From contig NC_049904.1 in assembly GCF_001411555.2 (NCBI RefSeq), positions 62,001 to 126,000 of the forward strand: a DNA stretch of 64,000 nt, in the 5' to 3' direction. Position numbers and translations under genes: made by a program. This document shows, in pieces, positions 31,557-43,049 of the stretch. The notes under the pieces were generated by a model. The model made no database searches. It saw nothing but the letters and a program-made list of their open reading frames with translations, and was not told where the DNA came from. Each line of letters begins with the position of its first letter. The first letter of the stretch is position 1. This DNA comes from Juglans regia. Taxonomy: Eukaryota > Streptophyta > Magnoliopsida > Fagales > Juglandaceae.

Positions 31557-31940
31557 AGTCAATACAAGAGGGCTGGGGCGCTGGGGGACCAATACTAAGG
31601 TCGAGTTGGTCAAATGTCCCGTTGACCAGATAGCTCCTACTATATATGCCGTCATAAAATTTATATGTTTTAACAATAATATATAACGACAGACAAAGCT
31701 CTAATTTTTCGACCACTTTTTTTTACCTTAAATTTTTAATCAATAACTAAATAAATGATATTGGGCTTTACTAATCGAAAATCTATTTATGTTATAATCG
31801 TGATGTAATTATTCTTTTTTATATGAGAATAATAAGTCTCTTTTTTTTTTATCTCAATAATCACGTCATAATTTACACATCTATTATAGGAAAGTATATT
31901 CAGATTTGTAAGAACATTGCTTTTATCACCAAAATATAAG
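31557..31940. repeat. Duplicated segment A, left part (matches 61137-61505)
   Basis: Begins CAAGAGGGCTGGGG and includes CTAAGGTCGAGTTGGTCAAA, GTTGACCA, TATGCCGTCATAA, GACAAAGCTCT, TATAATCGTGATGTA, ATGAGAATAATAAGT, TAATCACGTCATAATTTACA. All recur in order at 61137-61505 with moderate divergence. The match resumes at 32621 after a solo LTR that the other copy lacks. Confidence 0.8.
31600..31630. promoter_or_regulatory. Pair of W-box cores (GTTGACC and its complement)
   Basis: GGTCAA and TTGACC occur ~20 bp apart and are conserved in the diverged duplicate at 61180-61210. WRKY factors bind TTGAC(C/T). No adjacent intact gene, so this is only a candidate remnant of a promoter. Confidence 0.25.
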
Positions 31941-32620
31941 TGTGAGAGGATTTTTCCTTGGCCCAAATGAATTTTCTAGGCCTATCTAATTGAGGGGACT
32001 AAATAGAAGATAAAATATAAGAAAATGAGATGGGATAAAAAGGACTAGCATGAAAGTGTCCAGAGATATGAGAAAGTAATGTGAAAAAAATGAAAGACCT
32101 AACATAAAGCAAGAAAAAGCAAGATGTCATGTGAGAAAATGAGGGAAGTGACTTAAAAAAAAATGAGGAACAGGAAATAAAAAGCAAGAGGAACCTACCG
32201 ATTAGGGAGTTCGACTTTTTTTAGACTTCGGACTTGTTCGGTTCTTCTTCGAGTTCTTCTTTAATCTGAAAGTTTCAGAGAAGACTTCTTCTTCAATAAA
32301 TAGATCTACAGCTTCCATTGTACAGTAATAAATAAGAGGTTATGAGAGACTGTAAACAAGTTTATTATAAAGGAATCTCTCATCTCCAAACTCCCATGGG
32401 CGTAGGTCTAGTGCCAAACCATACGTAAATTTATGTATTCATTTCTTTTTATTTTCTACTTTTCTGCATTTAAATACTGTTCACCGTCATAGATGTATGA
32501 ACCGACATCGTATAGCCACACCGGACCACTATCGAGAGCTCCACACATCACCAATTGAGGTCCAACCCATCTCAACGCGTCTCCATTCCCTTTCAGACTG
32601 TACGTATTTTGATGTTAACA
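31941..32620 (+). mobile_element. Solo LTR (680 bp) with 5-bp TSD ATAAG
   Basis: Starts TGTGAGAGGATTTTTCC and ends GATGTTAACA, resembling the ends of the Tat LTR at 27899 (TGTAAGGAG...GTTAACA). ATAAG flanks both sides (31936-31940, 32621-32625). The duplicated segment at 61500-61520 shows the unfilled site, so this insertion came after the segmental duplication. No internal sequence remains, as expected after LTR-LTR recombination. Confidence 0.85.
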
Positions 32621-32890
32621 ATAAGTAATTACAATTATAACACTTCTAACATTTCTATGACACTATTGATCGTGTGGTAAATATGTATTATAGTACGTTA
32701 TAATATTATGTTTTGTAATTCGCCACCAGATCAATAATATTACGTGGAAGTTATGCTCTAAAAAAAAATATTACGTGGAAGTTATGTTCGAGATGTTACT
32801 AGGAGCAATGTATTTTTTGTTTTTTTGTTTTTTTTTTGTAATACTAGGAGCAATGTTTTAAAAAAAATAAGAGATTAAAAAAATGATTTG
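32621..32890. repeat. Duplicated segment A, right part (matches 61508-61680)
   Basis: Shares GTAATTACAATT, ACCAGATCAA-AATATTAC-TGGAAGTTA, GTTACTAGGAGCA and AGAGATTAAAAAA-TG with 61508-61680. A ~30-bp piece (ATTACGTGGAAGTTATG) is tandemly repeated here at 32739 and 32769. Confidence 0.65.
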
Positions 32891-33112
32891 GTCATAAATT
32901 TTATAAAAATAATTAATAAAATGACATGATATGATGTGTTACTTTTTATTGTAAAATAATTTTATTATATAATAGATCTAACGTATCATATTAAATTATG
33001 TCTATTCATAAATTTATTTTTATGATATTTTTTTCTACTATAACAGTAGTAATCTATTTGATCTTTGCCTCGTACTCAAGTGATTCGTATGTTTTTTTAA
33101 AAAAAAAAAAAT
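32891..33112. other. AT-rich spacer before the LINE
   Basis: No gene; T and A runs only. Confidence 0.5.
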
Positions 33113-33160
33113 AGATTGCAATTTTTTTTTTTTTTTTGAGTAAAACCTTAAACCATTCCA

Positions 33161-36100
33161 TTAAATAAAGTTAGCAATACAAGATGGAGTATCCTCCATA
33201 GTTACAATTTTATCAGTGATGCTAAGAGCATTTTTTGCAAGTAAATGGGCTATGTGATTGCCATTCCTTCTAACATGAGTGACTTCCCATTTTTCAAACA
33301 GCTTGAGGAAATGTCTAGCTTCACTACAAAACATGCTTGAACTACTCAATGCTTCTCTGTCTTCAACCAAGGCTTTTGTGACTTGCAGTGAATCACCTTC
33401 GAGTATGACCTGATGCAGACCAATCTCCCTAGCCAATTTCACAGCTTGGAGAGCACCGTATGATTCAGCTAGTAGAGGGTCAGGGTAGAGCTTTTCTTTC
33501 TGCCTCAATGTTGCAATAACCTGCCCCGACCTGTCTCTTATCACCACTCTTATACCAATCAGCCCCTTAATTTTGTCCACTGCCCCATCCCAGTTAACTT
33601 TGTACCAGTCCACTGGAGGAGCTTTCCAATGAATCACCGTGGGAGAGGCTTGTGTATTGCACTGGTCTGGGTTCTTTTCTGCCATCATGTTTAGAGTAGC
33701 TCTTGCCTCTCTAACAATATGGTTTGGATGTGTAAATCCTTTCTTGAAAATGAAAGAGTTCCTTCTCCACCAGATCCTCCTTGCTGTAATCACAAACTCT
33801 TGTAGTTCCTCTTGATTCAATGCCTTAGTCAATGTCTCAAAAAATGTTATCATTGAGAAGCTAGAAATGGAGCATTTCTGTAGTTTTTTGGAGCACTGAC
33901 TCCACACATCCTTTGCTTCTTCACAGCTCCACAGCACATGTTGCACACTTTCCTCTTCCCTATTGCAGATTGGGCATAATGGATCACTCACCACTTTCTT
34001 TTTAAACAGGTTGGACTGAGTGGGAAGAGCCTCCTGGCAGGCTCTCCATAGAAAGGTTTTGTCTCCTGGTGTGACGTCCAACTTCCAAATTTTTTTCCAA
34101 ACCTCCTTGAGACCATTGCTGGTTGAAGCTTGCCCATGATTTGCCATCTCCCTGTCCTTAACCAAGTGATAAGCACTCTTCACCGAGAATGAGCCATCCT
34201 TTGTACCATGCCATATGATTCTATCCCTGGTAGTCATAGTACTGATGGGGGTCTCCAGGATCAATTGAGCTTCCCTCTCCTCAAAGGTAGCTTGGATCAG
34301 TTCTTGGTTCCACCTTTTTAAGTCAGGGTCCATTAGAGCTGCAACTTTAGCATTCCCCTCTAGGTTCTTCACTGGGCTGGTAACCCTCCTTGGGTTAGCA
34401 TGGTCCAGCCATTTATCTCCCCATATGTTGATTTCTAACCCAGTGCCTACCCTCCAGAAAGATCCAGCCTCGATTACCTGCCTTGCAGCCATCAGGCTCC
34501 TCCAAACATATGAGGGTTTAGAGCCAAGTTTTGCTGTCTGAAAAGTCAGGAAGGGGTAGTATTTGGCTTTGAGGACTTTGGCAACTAGGGTGTTGGGGTC
34601 TTGGATAATTCTCCAACACTGCTTAGCAAGCATTGCCATGTTGAAACACTCTAAATCCCTGAAACCCAAGCCCCCTTCTGATTTAGCTTGCCCCATTCTC
34701 TTCCATGAGATCCAGTAAATCTTGTTTTCCTTTTCTTGTTGGCCCCACCAGAAGTTTTGTATAACTCTGTTTATGGCTTGAAGTAAAGTTTTTGGTAACT
34801 TAAACACACTCATAGTGTATGTAGGGAGGGATTGTATGACTGCTTTCACAAATATTTCTTTCCCAGCCCGTGATAATGCTCAAACCTTGAAGTTGCTAAG
34901 CCTCGATCTGATGTTGTCCAAAATGCCATTGAAGGATCTTAATCTATGTTTACCCACCACAGAAGGCAAGCCCAAATACTTTTCATATGGCCTTGCTGAC
35001 CTCATTCCAACTATTGACAGGATGTACTCTTGAGTGGCCCTTGCTGTGTTCCTGCTAAACATGATAGTAGTTTTCTCTAGGTTCAATCTTTGTCCAGAGG
35101 CCATTTCATAAGTTCTCAGCAAATTGATTAGCCTTCCCCATTCAACAGCATTAGCCTTGCAAAACAAAAGACTGTCGTCTGCAAAGAAGAGGTGAGATAT
35201 TCTTAGCTGTTTTCTAACAACAGGAACTCCATGTATCCATCTGTTTTCTTCAGCTTTGTAAATTAAGTTGCTCAGAGCCTCTGCACATAGTATAAATAGA
35301 TAAGGTGATAATGGATCACCTTGTCTTAGACCTCGGGTGGGGTAGAATTCAGGTTGAGGGACACCATTCACCAATAGAGCATAGGAAACAGTTTCAATAC
35401 ACTTCATAACCAATTCCACCCAATTGCTGTCAAATCCCAACTTTAAAAGAACTGCCCTTAAGAAGCTCCATTCCACCCTATCATAGGCCTTGCTCATGTC
35501 CAATTTCAAAGCCATATAGCCTTCTTTCCCTGTCATTTTACATTTGATTGTGTGTAAAGCTTCAAATGCTACAATAACATTATCAGCAATAAGTCTTTTA
35601 GGAACAAAGGCAGATTGTGATGGAGAAATAATGCTATGCAGCACCTTTTTTAGTCTATTTGCTATGACTTTAGAGATGAGTTTGTAGAGAACATTACATA
35701 GAGATATTGGCCTAAAATCTGTGACATTCATTGGGGTTTTCTTCTTTGGAATAAGGACTATGAAAGTGTTGTTGATACTATCCAAACTGCCATTCGAATT
35801 AAGAACATTTAGAACTGCTTCACATACTTGAGTTCCCACCACTTGCCAGTGTTGTTGATAGAATAGGGCAGGGAAGCCATCTGGCCCCGGGGAGCTTAAT
35901 CCATTCATGTGAGATAAAGCATCTTCTACCTCCTGGACTGAATAGGGCCTGGTCAGAAGCTCATTCTGTGCTACACTCACTTTGGGTTCCAAAGATTCAA
36001 TGCAAGATAGAGGGCTGCTGGGGTTGGAAGTTGAGAAAATACTTGTGAAGTAATCCTGGAAAAGAGTGTTGATGCCCTCCTTTGAAGAGACTTCTTCATG

Positions 36101-37252
36101 ATTACTATCCAGGAGCTTTTTGATCTCATTAGTTTTCCTCCTTTGTGATGCACACTGATGAAAAAATCTTGTATTCCTATCACCTTCCTTCAACCATTTC
36201 TGTTTGGCTCTTTGTTTCCATTTGAGGTTTTCTGCTTCCAATAAAGTGTCTACCCTTTGTTGAGCTTGTTTGATCTCTTCATTTAAAAAACCCATGTTTC
36301 TGTCTTGTAGGATTGAAAGGGTGTCCATTTGTTGTTTGATTTCTCTCTTAAAGCTGCCATGGTGTTGTTTACTCCACTGGGACAGTTTCTGTTTGCAAGA
36401 CTTAAGCCCCTCAACAATGGATTGCATTTTGTTTGTTGCTACTCTAGGTAATCTCCATGCTTCCTCCACTACTTTAATGCAATTCTCCTTTAGGTTCCAA
36501 CAGGCCTCATATCTGAAAGGCCTCTGATGTCTGACAGAGTACGTGAGCTCCAGGTCCATCACAATCCACAAGGGCCTATGATCTGAGTTGAGGGCTGGAA
36601 GAGTATAAACTCTCGAGTCAGCATACATCCCTATCCAAACATTATTGCAAAAGGCTCTGTCCAGCCTTTCTTTAGTGAAAGCATTGCCATGCCTCCCATT
36701 TGACCATGTGAATTTACTACCATAATAGCCTATATCATAGAGCCCACACCTTCCGACTGCCTCACTAAAGGCCTCCATTTGGTTGTAAGGTCTCAATTGC
36801 CCTCCCCACTTTTCATCATACCTTAAAATTTCGTTAAAGTCACCTACACAGAGCCAACCTATATTGCTTGAAGGTGTAAGAGCCTGCAATATTTGCCAAC
36901 TTTCATGTCTCTTTGAAGTAATAGGGCTGCCATAGAAACCTGTGAGAACCCAGTGACCACCAGCTCTCCCTTCCTTCACCATCAAGGAAATATGGTTATT
37001 AGAATAAGACAAAACTTCAGCTTCTAATTCTTCTTTCCACAAGAAGGCCAATCCTCCACATCAGCCTTTTGAGTTCACCACAAAACTATTTTCAAACTTC
37101 AGTTTTCTTCTGACTGTTTCAACCTTGATTCTATTGCACTTTGTTTCCATTAAGAAAACAAAGTTTGGGAACTTATTTTGCACCATAATGTGCAGATTAT
37201 TCACTGTCTGAGGGTTCCCAAGCCCTCGACAATTCCAACTTAGGCAGCTCAT
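33161..37252 (-). pseudogene. LINE ORF2: AP endonuclease, reverse transcriptase, zf-RVT, RNase H
   Basis: About 1360 codons including two in-frame TGA stops (37061-37063 and 34880-34882). Domains in order: endonuclease/exonuclease/phosphatase fold (SWNCRGLGNP, METK, GDFNE, SDHRPLW); reverse transcriptase (DFRPISLCNVLYK, LKLDMSKAYDRVEW, GLRQGDPLSPYLF, active-site FADDS at about 35160); zinc-binding RVT (KLDVTPGDKTFLWRAC and a Cys-rich CPICNREEESVQHVLWSC); and an RNase H of the RVT_3 kind (VNWDGA, AESYGALQAVKLAREIG, EGDSLQV). The catalytic residues I can see are intact. The ATG at 37252 overlaps the ORF1 stop as ATGA. Without the two stops it would look competent; with them autonomous activity is unlikely unless read through. 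Confidence 0.92.
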
Positions 37253-38676
37253 GGCACTTGGTGGGGCTGGTTCACAGCCTCCACCATTTCACTTCCACCA
37301 GGGTAATTCATAGGAAAGGCCCCATGCTTTGTTTTCTTCAGGTCATGCACTGCCCCTTCTGTCATCGATCTGGTGATGATTCTTTTGTTACCTATTAAGC
37401 TTTTAGATTTGTTCTTCTCCAGCGCAATAGCAAGCCTTTCAAGGCTCTTGTTCCTTACCTTCCTTTTCCACCTAGCTCCAGTTTTAATCCTCTCCAGTTC
37501 CTGGACCTGGCCCGAGACGAAATGGGCCAAGGAGGATGCTTGGGCTCTTAGATCCAGACAACTCTCATGGCCCAGGCCTGCCTGTTGGGTTTTGTCCATC
37601 CCTGAGTTTCTTATTGCACCCTTGGTGCACACCTCGACACCTTGCATGGAACATACTTCCTCAAATTAAGGAATCAACTCTCGACTTTCCAAGTTAAGTA
37701 CATAGGGGCTTACCTTAAAAGCCTGCTGGATTGGTTCTGTAGTCAACCTAGGAGAAATCAGCTTTTCAGTAGCCTTTTTGCTGCCTGTGTTGTCACCATC
37801 CTTCTTGCACGATTCCGGGATTTCAGCTGCTGCTTTGGTCTTGATTTTCTGATCATCGTCCCTGACCTCCCTCTCCTTCCTCCATGACTGACCTTCTGCA
37901 TATTCCTGTGTATCTGCATTGCCATAGGTTTTGTGAGGGAACTCATTGTCCTTAGATGCTGGGGCTCGCAGCCATGCACCATATTGCAGCTTACTGTCTC
38001 CAAGTGAGCTTACCAAACAGCCTGATTTGGCATGCTTAATCACCCCACATTTAAAACAGAAGGTGGGAAGCCTCTCATACTTGAAGGGAATCCAAGTCTT
38101 TTTACCTGCATATGATAAGAACACCCCCCTTTGCAGCGCTTCTGATATGTTGACTTCCACCCTTATTCTTAAGAATTTCCCCCAACCAATCCCTCTTTCA
38201 TCCACCTGGACAGTTAAGACTCGACCAATACATCCTCCAATCTGAGTTCCAACTTCATAAGTCATACTTGATAGTGGTATGTTGTATGCATGCACCCAGA
38301 ATTCCTCTTTATTGAAAACGACTTCATTTATGGACATATTCCCTTCAAAAACCTGCAAGCATAGAAGCCATCTGTCGAAAGACCAGGGTCTACCCTTGAT
38401 AACTTTCTGCAAATCTTCCTCTTTATTGAACTCGATCAAGAACTTGTTCATTCCTACTTCTGAGAACTTGAACCAGCTCTCACATTTCCATATCTTGGCC
38501 ATTGTGGATTTGAATGCTTCTCTATTTACTGGTTTTTCAGCTATGATCATAACCAGCAGGCAAAACTTGCCATACTGGTCTACCACTTCAGACGAGTTTT
38601 TTTCCAAGAGCACTTCCTCTTTTTCCTTCTCAGTAAGACTTAGTCCCTCCCACTGTTTAGCTAAATCGTCCTCCAT
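37249..38676 (-). pseudogene. LINE ORF1: DUF4283 and CCHC zinc knuckle protein
   Basis: A 475-codon frame from ATG at 38676 with one in-frame TAA (37666-37668). The N-terminal DUF4283 domain (residues about 25-170; KIWKCESWFKFSEVG, GRPWSFDRWLLCLQ, FWVHAYNIPL) is followed by a zinc knuckle CFKCGVIKHAKSGC (residues about 212-225) and a polar, Lys-rich tail. This is the standard plant LINE ORF1 layout, which binds LINE RNA. The stop falls after the knuckle, so an RNA-binding product might still be made. The end overlaps ORF2 by four bases. Confidence 0.9.
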
Positions 38677-38770
38677 TATCCCCTCTTCAGATCTGCAAGG
38701 CCTTCTAAGGGACTAAACTCTATCCAGAGAGAAAAACTCTATCCAGAGACTCGGCCCAGATTGCAATTTT

Positions 38771-39309
38771 ATTAATTACCTTTTCTTTTGACCGAAAAAT
38801 TCATTTTACAAGTTAGAGTTGGAGATTTGCGGGGACCACCCAATTTAAAGACGATGTATAAGTTTTGGACGTTGGCCTTTGGCCCTTTGCAAAATGATAT
38901 AAACTCTATGCTTTCGCTTCTTCTATTATTATTATTATTATTATTATTGCTTTGAAGGGAAGTTTATGATATTTCTGAAAAAATCTTTTATGCCCTGAAA
39001 TAGAACGTGGAACCCAATCGACCATAAAAATGCAGGGCAAATGACGATTTCATGAATGGAAGGGTAAAATGAACAGTACAATTATTTCGATTTACTCAAC
39101 TACTTGACTACAAAATTAACGGTTTATGTTTAAAGCTGGTGAGCTATATTCAAATCGTAGGAGAATAACAAATAAATAATTAATTAATTAAGTTTATGGG
39201 ACTAAATAATTCTAATAATTTTGGTCCGCAAGTTTAAATAAATCTTATTTATTATTAGTGTACTAATAATAAGTAAGATTTATTTAAGAAGATAAAACAA
39301 CTTTACAAT

Positions 39310-39344
<35 letters not shown>

Positions 39345-39704
39345 TCGTAGCTTTAATTTACTTTTATAAAAGTTATCATGCATGAACCAATCAATTTTAA
39401 TGAATGGAAAATACTACTCTCACCATTAATTTTTATTGTTAGTTTTTACTGTTGTGATTTTTTTTTTATTTAATGATTAAATAAGTATTTTTTAATAATA
39501 TTATGATTTTTTTTATTTTTTTAAATATAATTAAATGTGTTAAAAAAATATATAAAAAATATAAAATAAAAATCAAATTTCAAATGCACTAATAGGAGCC
39601 CAGCGAGAGCTCTCAGCGGTGGGAGTAGCAGCGCTCTGAATAAACAAGCAACAGTCAAATGATTTTGAACAAATAAATACGACAGTAGTTAAAAGCAGAA
39701 CTGA
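38771..39704. other. AT-rich intergenic region with simple repeats
   Basis: Contains (TTA)n at 38925-38948, (TA)n at 39313-39340 and a 26-bp hairpin at 39234-39287. At 39420-39640 is an AT-rich stretch (TTTAATGATTAAATAAGT, CAAATGCACTAATAGGAG) loosely similar to 60175-60290, probably a dispersed repeat. No gene. Confidence 0.5.
39234..39287. repeat. Near-perfect 26-bp inverted repeat with 2-base loop
   Basis: TTAAATAAATCTTATTTATT (and six further bases) pairs with the sequence at 39262-39287 with one mismatch. It forms a tight AT-rich cruciform; no coding role. Confidence 0.85.
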
Positions 39705-40079
39705 GAGCATTGGCTAGCCATTGACAAGTCTAAAATTTAGTTAGAATGCTAAATTTTGGCTATAATATGGACTTGTAGCTAGATTAGTCCACATTGGACT
39801 AGCTATCTTAAAGTTCAAATAATAATAAAATATTATATATTTTAATAATATATATTTTTTTATTTTACAAATACAGTTGATATATTAATTAATAACTTTA
39901 TTAATAAATAAAATTATTATTTTTCAATTATTTTTTCTCTCAACCTAATTTTTTCATTTACATCCATAGTTATAAATCACAAATATTATTTTGTGATTAC
40001 AATCCTGAAGTCCCAAAATAGATCACAAATTGCCAAGAACAATACATTAATTACCCAAAACATAAATGCCAAATTCCCA

Positions 40080-40800
40080 AAACAGTTCATTAATTACCTC
40101 AAAACAGTCCACAAATTGACAAAACAGTCCCCAAATTATCCCAAAACAGTTTACAAATTGTCAAAACAATCCATTAATTACCCCAAAACAGTCCAGAAAA
40201 TTTCAAAACAGTCCACAAATTGCCAAAGCAGTCCATTAATTACCTCAAAACGGTTCACAAATTGGTAAAACAGTCCATAAATTATCCAAAACAGATCACA
40301 AATACCAAAAATAGTCCACAAAACATTCCACAAATACCCAATACAGTCCACTAAATACCTCAAAACAGTTCAACAATTGGTAAAACAGTCCATAAATTAT
40401 CCAAAACAGATCACAAATACCAAAAGCAGTCCACAAAACATTCCACAAATACCCAATACAGTCCACTAAATATCTCAAAACAGTTCAACAATTGGTAAAA
40501 CAGTCCATAAATTATCCAAAACAGATCACAAATATCAAAAACAGTCCACAAAACAGTCCACAAATACCCAATAGAGTCCACTAAATACCTCAAAACAGTT
40601 CAACAATTGGTAAAACAATCCACAAATTATCCAAAATAGATCACAAATACCCAATACAGTCCACAAATTATCCCAATACAATCCACAAATGAGCTAAAAT
40701 AGTCCACAAATTATCCCAAAAACAGTTCACAAATAGCCAAAGCAGTCCACAAATACCCAATACAACCCACTAAATACCTCAAAACAGTTCACAAATTGCT
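40080..40800. repeat. 115-bp tandem array built of ~20-bp ACAGTCCACAAAT motifs
   Basis: The motif AAAACAGTCCACAAATTRCC recurs roughly every 19-23 bp. From about 40265 to 40615 it is organised into higher-order 115-bp units (three minus-strand frames repeat exactly 115 bp apart at 40178, 40296 and 40411 with small offsets). The minus-strand frames encode repeated hydrophobic FEVFSGLYWVFVECF-like peptides, which I consider chance. Confidence 0.9.
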
Positions 40801-41099
40801 ACAAATTTGACCCGAGAAGAGATGGATTTGAGTATATAACAACATTATTTTAACTCAATCTGGATTCCCAACAGAAATTAAGCACAAAAAGCATCAAGCC
40901 GATTCGTGGTAAATTACACCATACCATTTCATCCTCAAAAAGAAAAAAAATAGCAAAGTATTTATCCAAATCGCACAACGGTAGTGGCAAATTTGTGAAG
41001 CCAAGCCGATTCGTGGAGGAAATTGAAGAACCTTCTGGACGATTCGTGGAATGAAGCCGATTCAACAATTATTTCTCCTTGCAAAGCAAAATAGGAGGT

Positions 41100-41640
41100 G
41101 ATTTAATCACTCGAAGAAGATAAAGTGAGAATCGAGGAAGAGGGAGAGAGGAGACGGCACAGAGAATACACAGAGAAGAGCGAGGAAGACAAACTTACGT
41201 TTGTAGAGAATGAAGACGACGGCAACCGCTGGAAAGAAGGGGACGCTTGTGGGCTAAGGAAGAGCGACGTCTCGGCAAGAATGGGGCTAGAAGATTATGG
41301 CTTGCGGGTTGAAGAAAATAATGGAGATTATGGCTTGCGGGTTGAAGATGAAAAGGGCGAAGAAAAGAAGAAACGAGCGAAGAAGAGAAGAAGCTTCGGG
41401 AGAAAAAGAAAACGAAGAAGATAAGGGAGTTTCGGGTGAAAGAAATGAAGAAAAGAAGAAACGGGCGAAGAAGAGAAGAAGCTTCGGGAGAAAAAGAAAA
41501 CGAAGAAGATAAAGGAGTTTCGGAAGGAAAAAATGAAAGAAAGATGAAATGGAGGGTTTTGGGGATGAATACAAAGAAAAACCGAGCGAAAGAATCAGCG
41601 GGAAAGCAGAGAAATGATAAAATAATAATTTAGTCCGTGA
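41100..41640. repeat. Purine-rich stretch with ~90-bp direct duplication
   Basis: The plus strand is very AG-rich. AAGAAACGRGCGAAGAAGAG and AGCTTCGGGAGAAAAAGAAA occur twice (about 41370-41420 and 41458-41510), and GGCTTGCGGGTTGAAGA occurs twice (41299, 41333). Plus frames give Lys/Arg-rich peptides such as KKRAKKRRSFGRKRKRRR. There is no recognisable domain, so coding is unlikely. Confidence 0.7.
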
Positions 41641-41868
41641 ATAGTAGCTCGCCAGATATAGAGAGGAGGTAACATATACTGTAGCATAAATATTAAACTT
41701 CATCAATTTAGCTAGGCCAATGCAGACGGTTTTTCTCATTTTTACTTCTAATTTAGACTTGCATTGGCAAATGGCTAGTCCATTGCCAATGCTCTGACAA
41801 GTGACAACACACTTTGGACCATTAAACAAAGAACTTAAAATTCAACTAGCCGAAGTAGTACTTTTCCA

Positions 41869-42409
41869 TAGGCCTGCTACCCGCCCCGCACCCCGCCCCG
41901 CACCATGCGGGGTTGGGGATTTTCTCCACCCCCATCCGCCCCGCCCCCCGCCATTATATTAAAAAAAAAAAAAATTTGGTCTAGAAATATTTTTTTAGAC
42001 TAAAAAAATATTTTTTTAGACCAAAATTATAATATAATTTAAATAATAAATTAAAATTTATAAATATAAAAAAATTTAAACTCATTAGAGTTAGATTTTG
42101 GATTGATTTGGCACTAAGTCCCACATTGCTTAAGGATGACTATTGTATTGCCTTGGTCTCCTATATAAAGATTGGCCTAGGAGGCCAAAACAATCCAATG
42201 ACTTGAATATAATTTTAAGTATTTTATAAATTGTGTATATCTATATACAATATATTTATTTAATATATATAAATAAATTTTTTTTTAATGTGGGGCGGGG
42301 GCGGGGGCGGGGGCGGGGCGGGGCCCCGCTGGGGTCATCCCGCCCCCCGCCCCCGCTATGCCCTCTCTATGCGGGGCGGGGCGGAAGCCGGGCGGGGCTG
42401 CCACCCCTA
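41869..42409. mobile_element. GC-rich hAT-like non-autonomous element with perfect 8-bp TSD
   Basis: CTTTTCCA occurs at 41861-41868 and 42410-42417. Element ends TAGGCCTGCTACCCGCCCC and (reverse complement of the right end) TAGGGGTGGCAGCCCCGCCC form imperfect inverted repeats of the hAT kind (TAGGGGTGGCA). Both ends are rich in CCGCCCCGC and GGGGCGGGG, and the middle is AT-rich with a CTATATAAAG box at about 42162-42171. The ends and the 8-bp TSD identify hAT mobilisation; no transposase is present. Confidence 0.85.
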
Positions 42410-42417
42410 CTTTTCCA

Positions 42418-42979
42418 ACAGGTTTCTATCAATCGAACATTAACTCCGAACATGTAATTCCTATCAACATATTTAACACTTGTTTGACTAATCTATGTTC
42501 CATGTTGATTCCGTCCCCACCAACACATGATGAGTCATTGCAATCCTCGTGTGTTTCTCCTCATCATCTCCCATTGAAATTGAATCACCCTGATTATACA
42601 CCGCGAAACCACAGATAATTTCTTGCGATAAATGGAGATTTTCTTGTCCTCAATTATTAGTAAAAGATCTAACACTCTTAAGACACAAAACATATATACA
42701 TACATAGTTGAAATTAAGGAAACTAAAGACAACGTGCAATGATCTATTTTCTCGATATTTTCTTCACATTTCTATATAATAAGATATACTACGCGCTTTT
42801 ATAAATGAGCTACCGTAGCGTCGATCGTAGAAAAAAGGGGACAAATCAGGATAAGCATTAAATTTGTTGGACGGAAGGGTTTCATACACCTAAGAATTAT
42901 CAAAAGCTTGTCTCTTGCTTAAAAAACAAAGCATGCGTTCAATGCCTTCAAAGCAAATTTCTTCCCACGTGGATACGGA
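42418..42979. other. Intergenic, no gene recognised
   Basis: Short frames only (for example 42358-42618). Nothing recognised between the hAT-like element and the CACTA terminus. Confidence 0.5.
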
Positions 42980-43049
42980 CACTACAACAAATTTGAGATT
43001 TTGGGACGAAATTATTTAGGGATCAAATTTTTTTCATCCCTAAAAGTCA

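Larger units (their letters stand above)
33113..38770 (-). mobile_element. Full-length LINE (L1-type), minus strand, with 13-bp TSD
   Basis: AGATTGCAATTTT is present at 33113-33125 and again at 38758-38770, flanking a 5.6-kb element whose 3' end (left side) is an A tail read as T16 at 33122-33137. Both ORFs span their full length with only three in-frame stops in total, so the insertion is fairly young. It encodes its own RNA-binding ORF1 and the endonuclease/RT ORF2. At its 5' end (38715-38750) a short ACTCTATCCAGAGA phrase is tandemly repeated. Confidence 0.92.
39705..41794. mobile_element. 2.1-kb terminal-inverted-repeat element carrying a tandem array
   Basis: The left end GAGCATTGGCTAGCCATTG and the reverse complement of the right end (GAGCATTGGCAATGGACTAG) are inverted, and both continue into an AAGTCTAAAATTTAG-like stretch. 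TGA flanks both ends (39702-39704, 41795-41797). The 3-bp target suggests PIF/Harbinger-like mobilisation, though TGA is not the usual TWA. No transposase is seen. Inside are a 115-bp tandem array and a purine-rich coding-like stretch. Confidence 0.65.

Noticed and set aside
40178..40593. Three 60-codon hydrophobic repeat peptides on the minus strand
   Set aside because: They arise from the 115-bp tandem array; the period is not a multiple of three, so no continuous protein is possible.
40080..40800. Possible CRISPR-like array
   Set aside because: Repeats are contiguous degenerate motifs without unique spacers, in a plant genome.
41125..41640. Lys/Arg-rich plus frames resembling nuclear basic proteins
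   Set aside because: Purine-rich duplicated sequence with several overlapping frames; no conserved domain.
41287..41829. 180-codon minus frame with many Phe/Leu/Ser
   Set aside because: Complement of the purine-rich block; low complexity.
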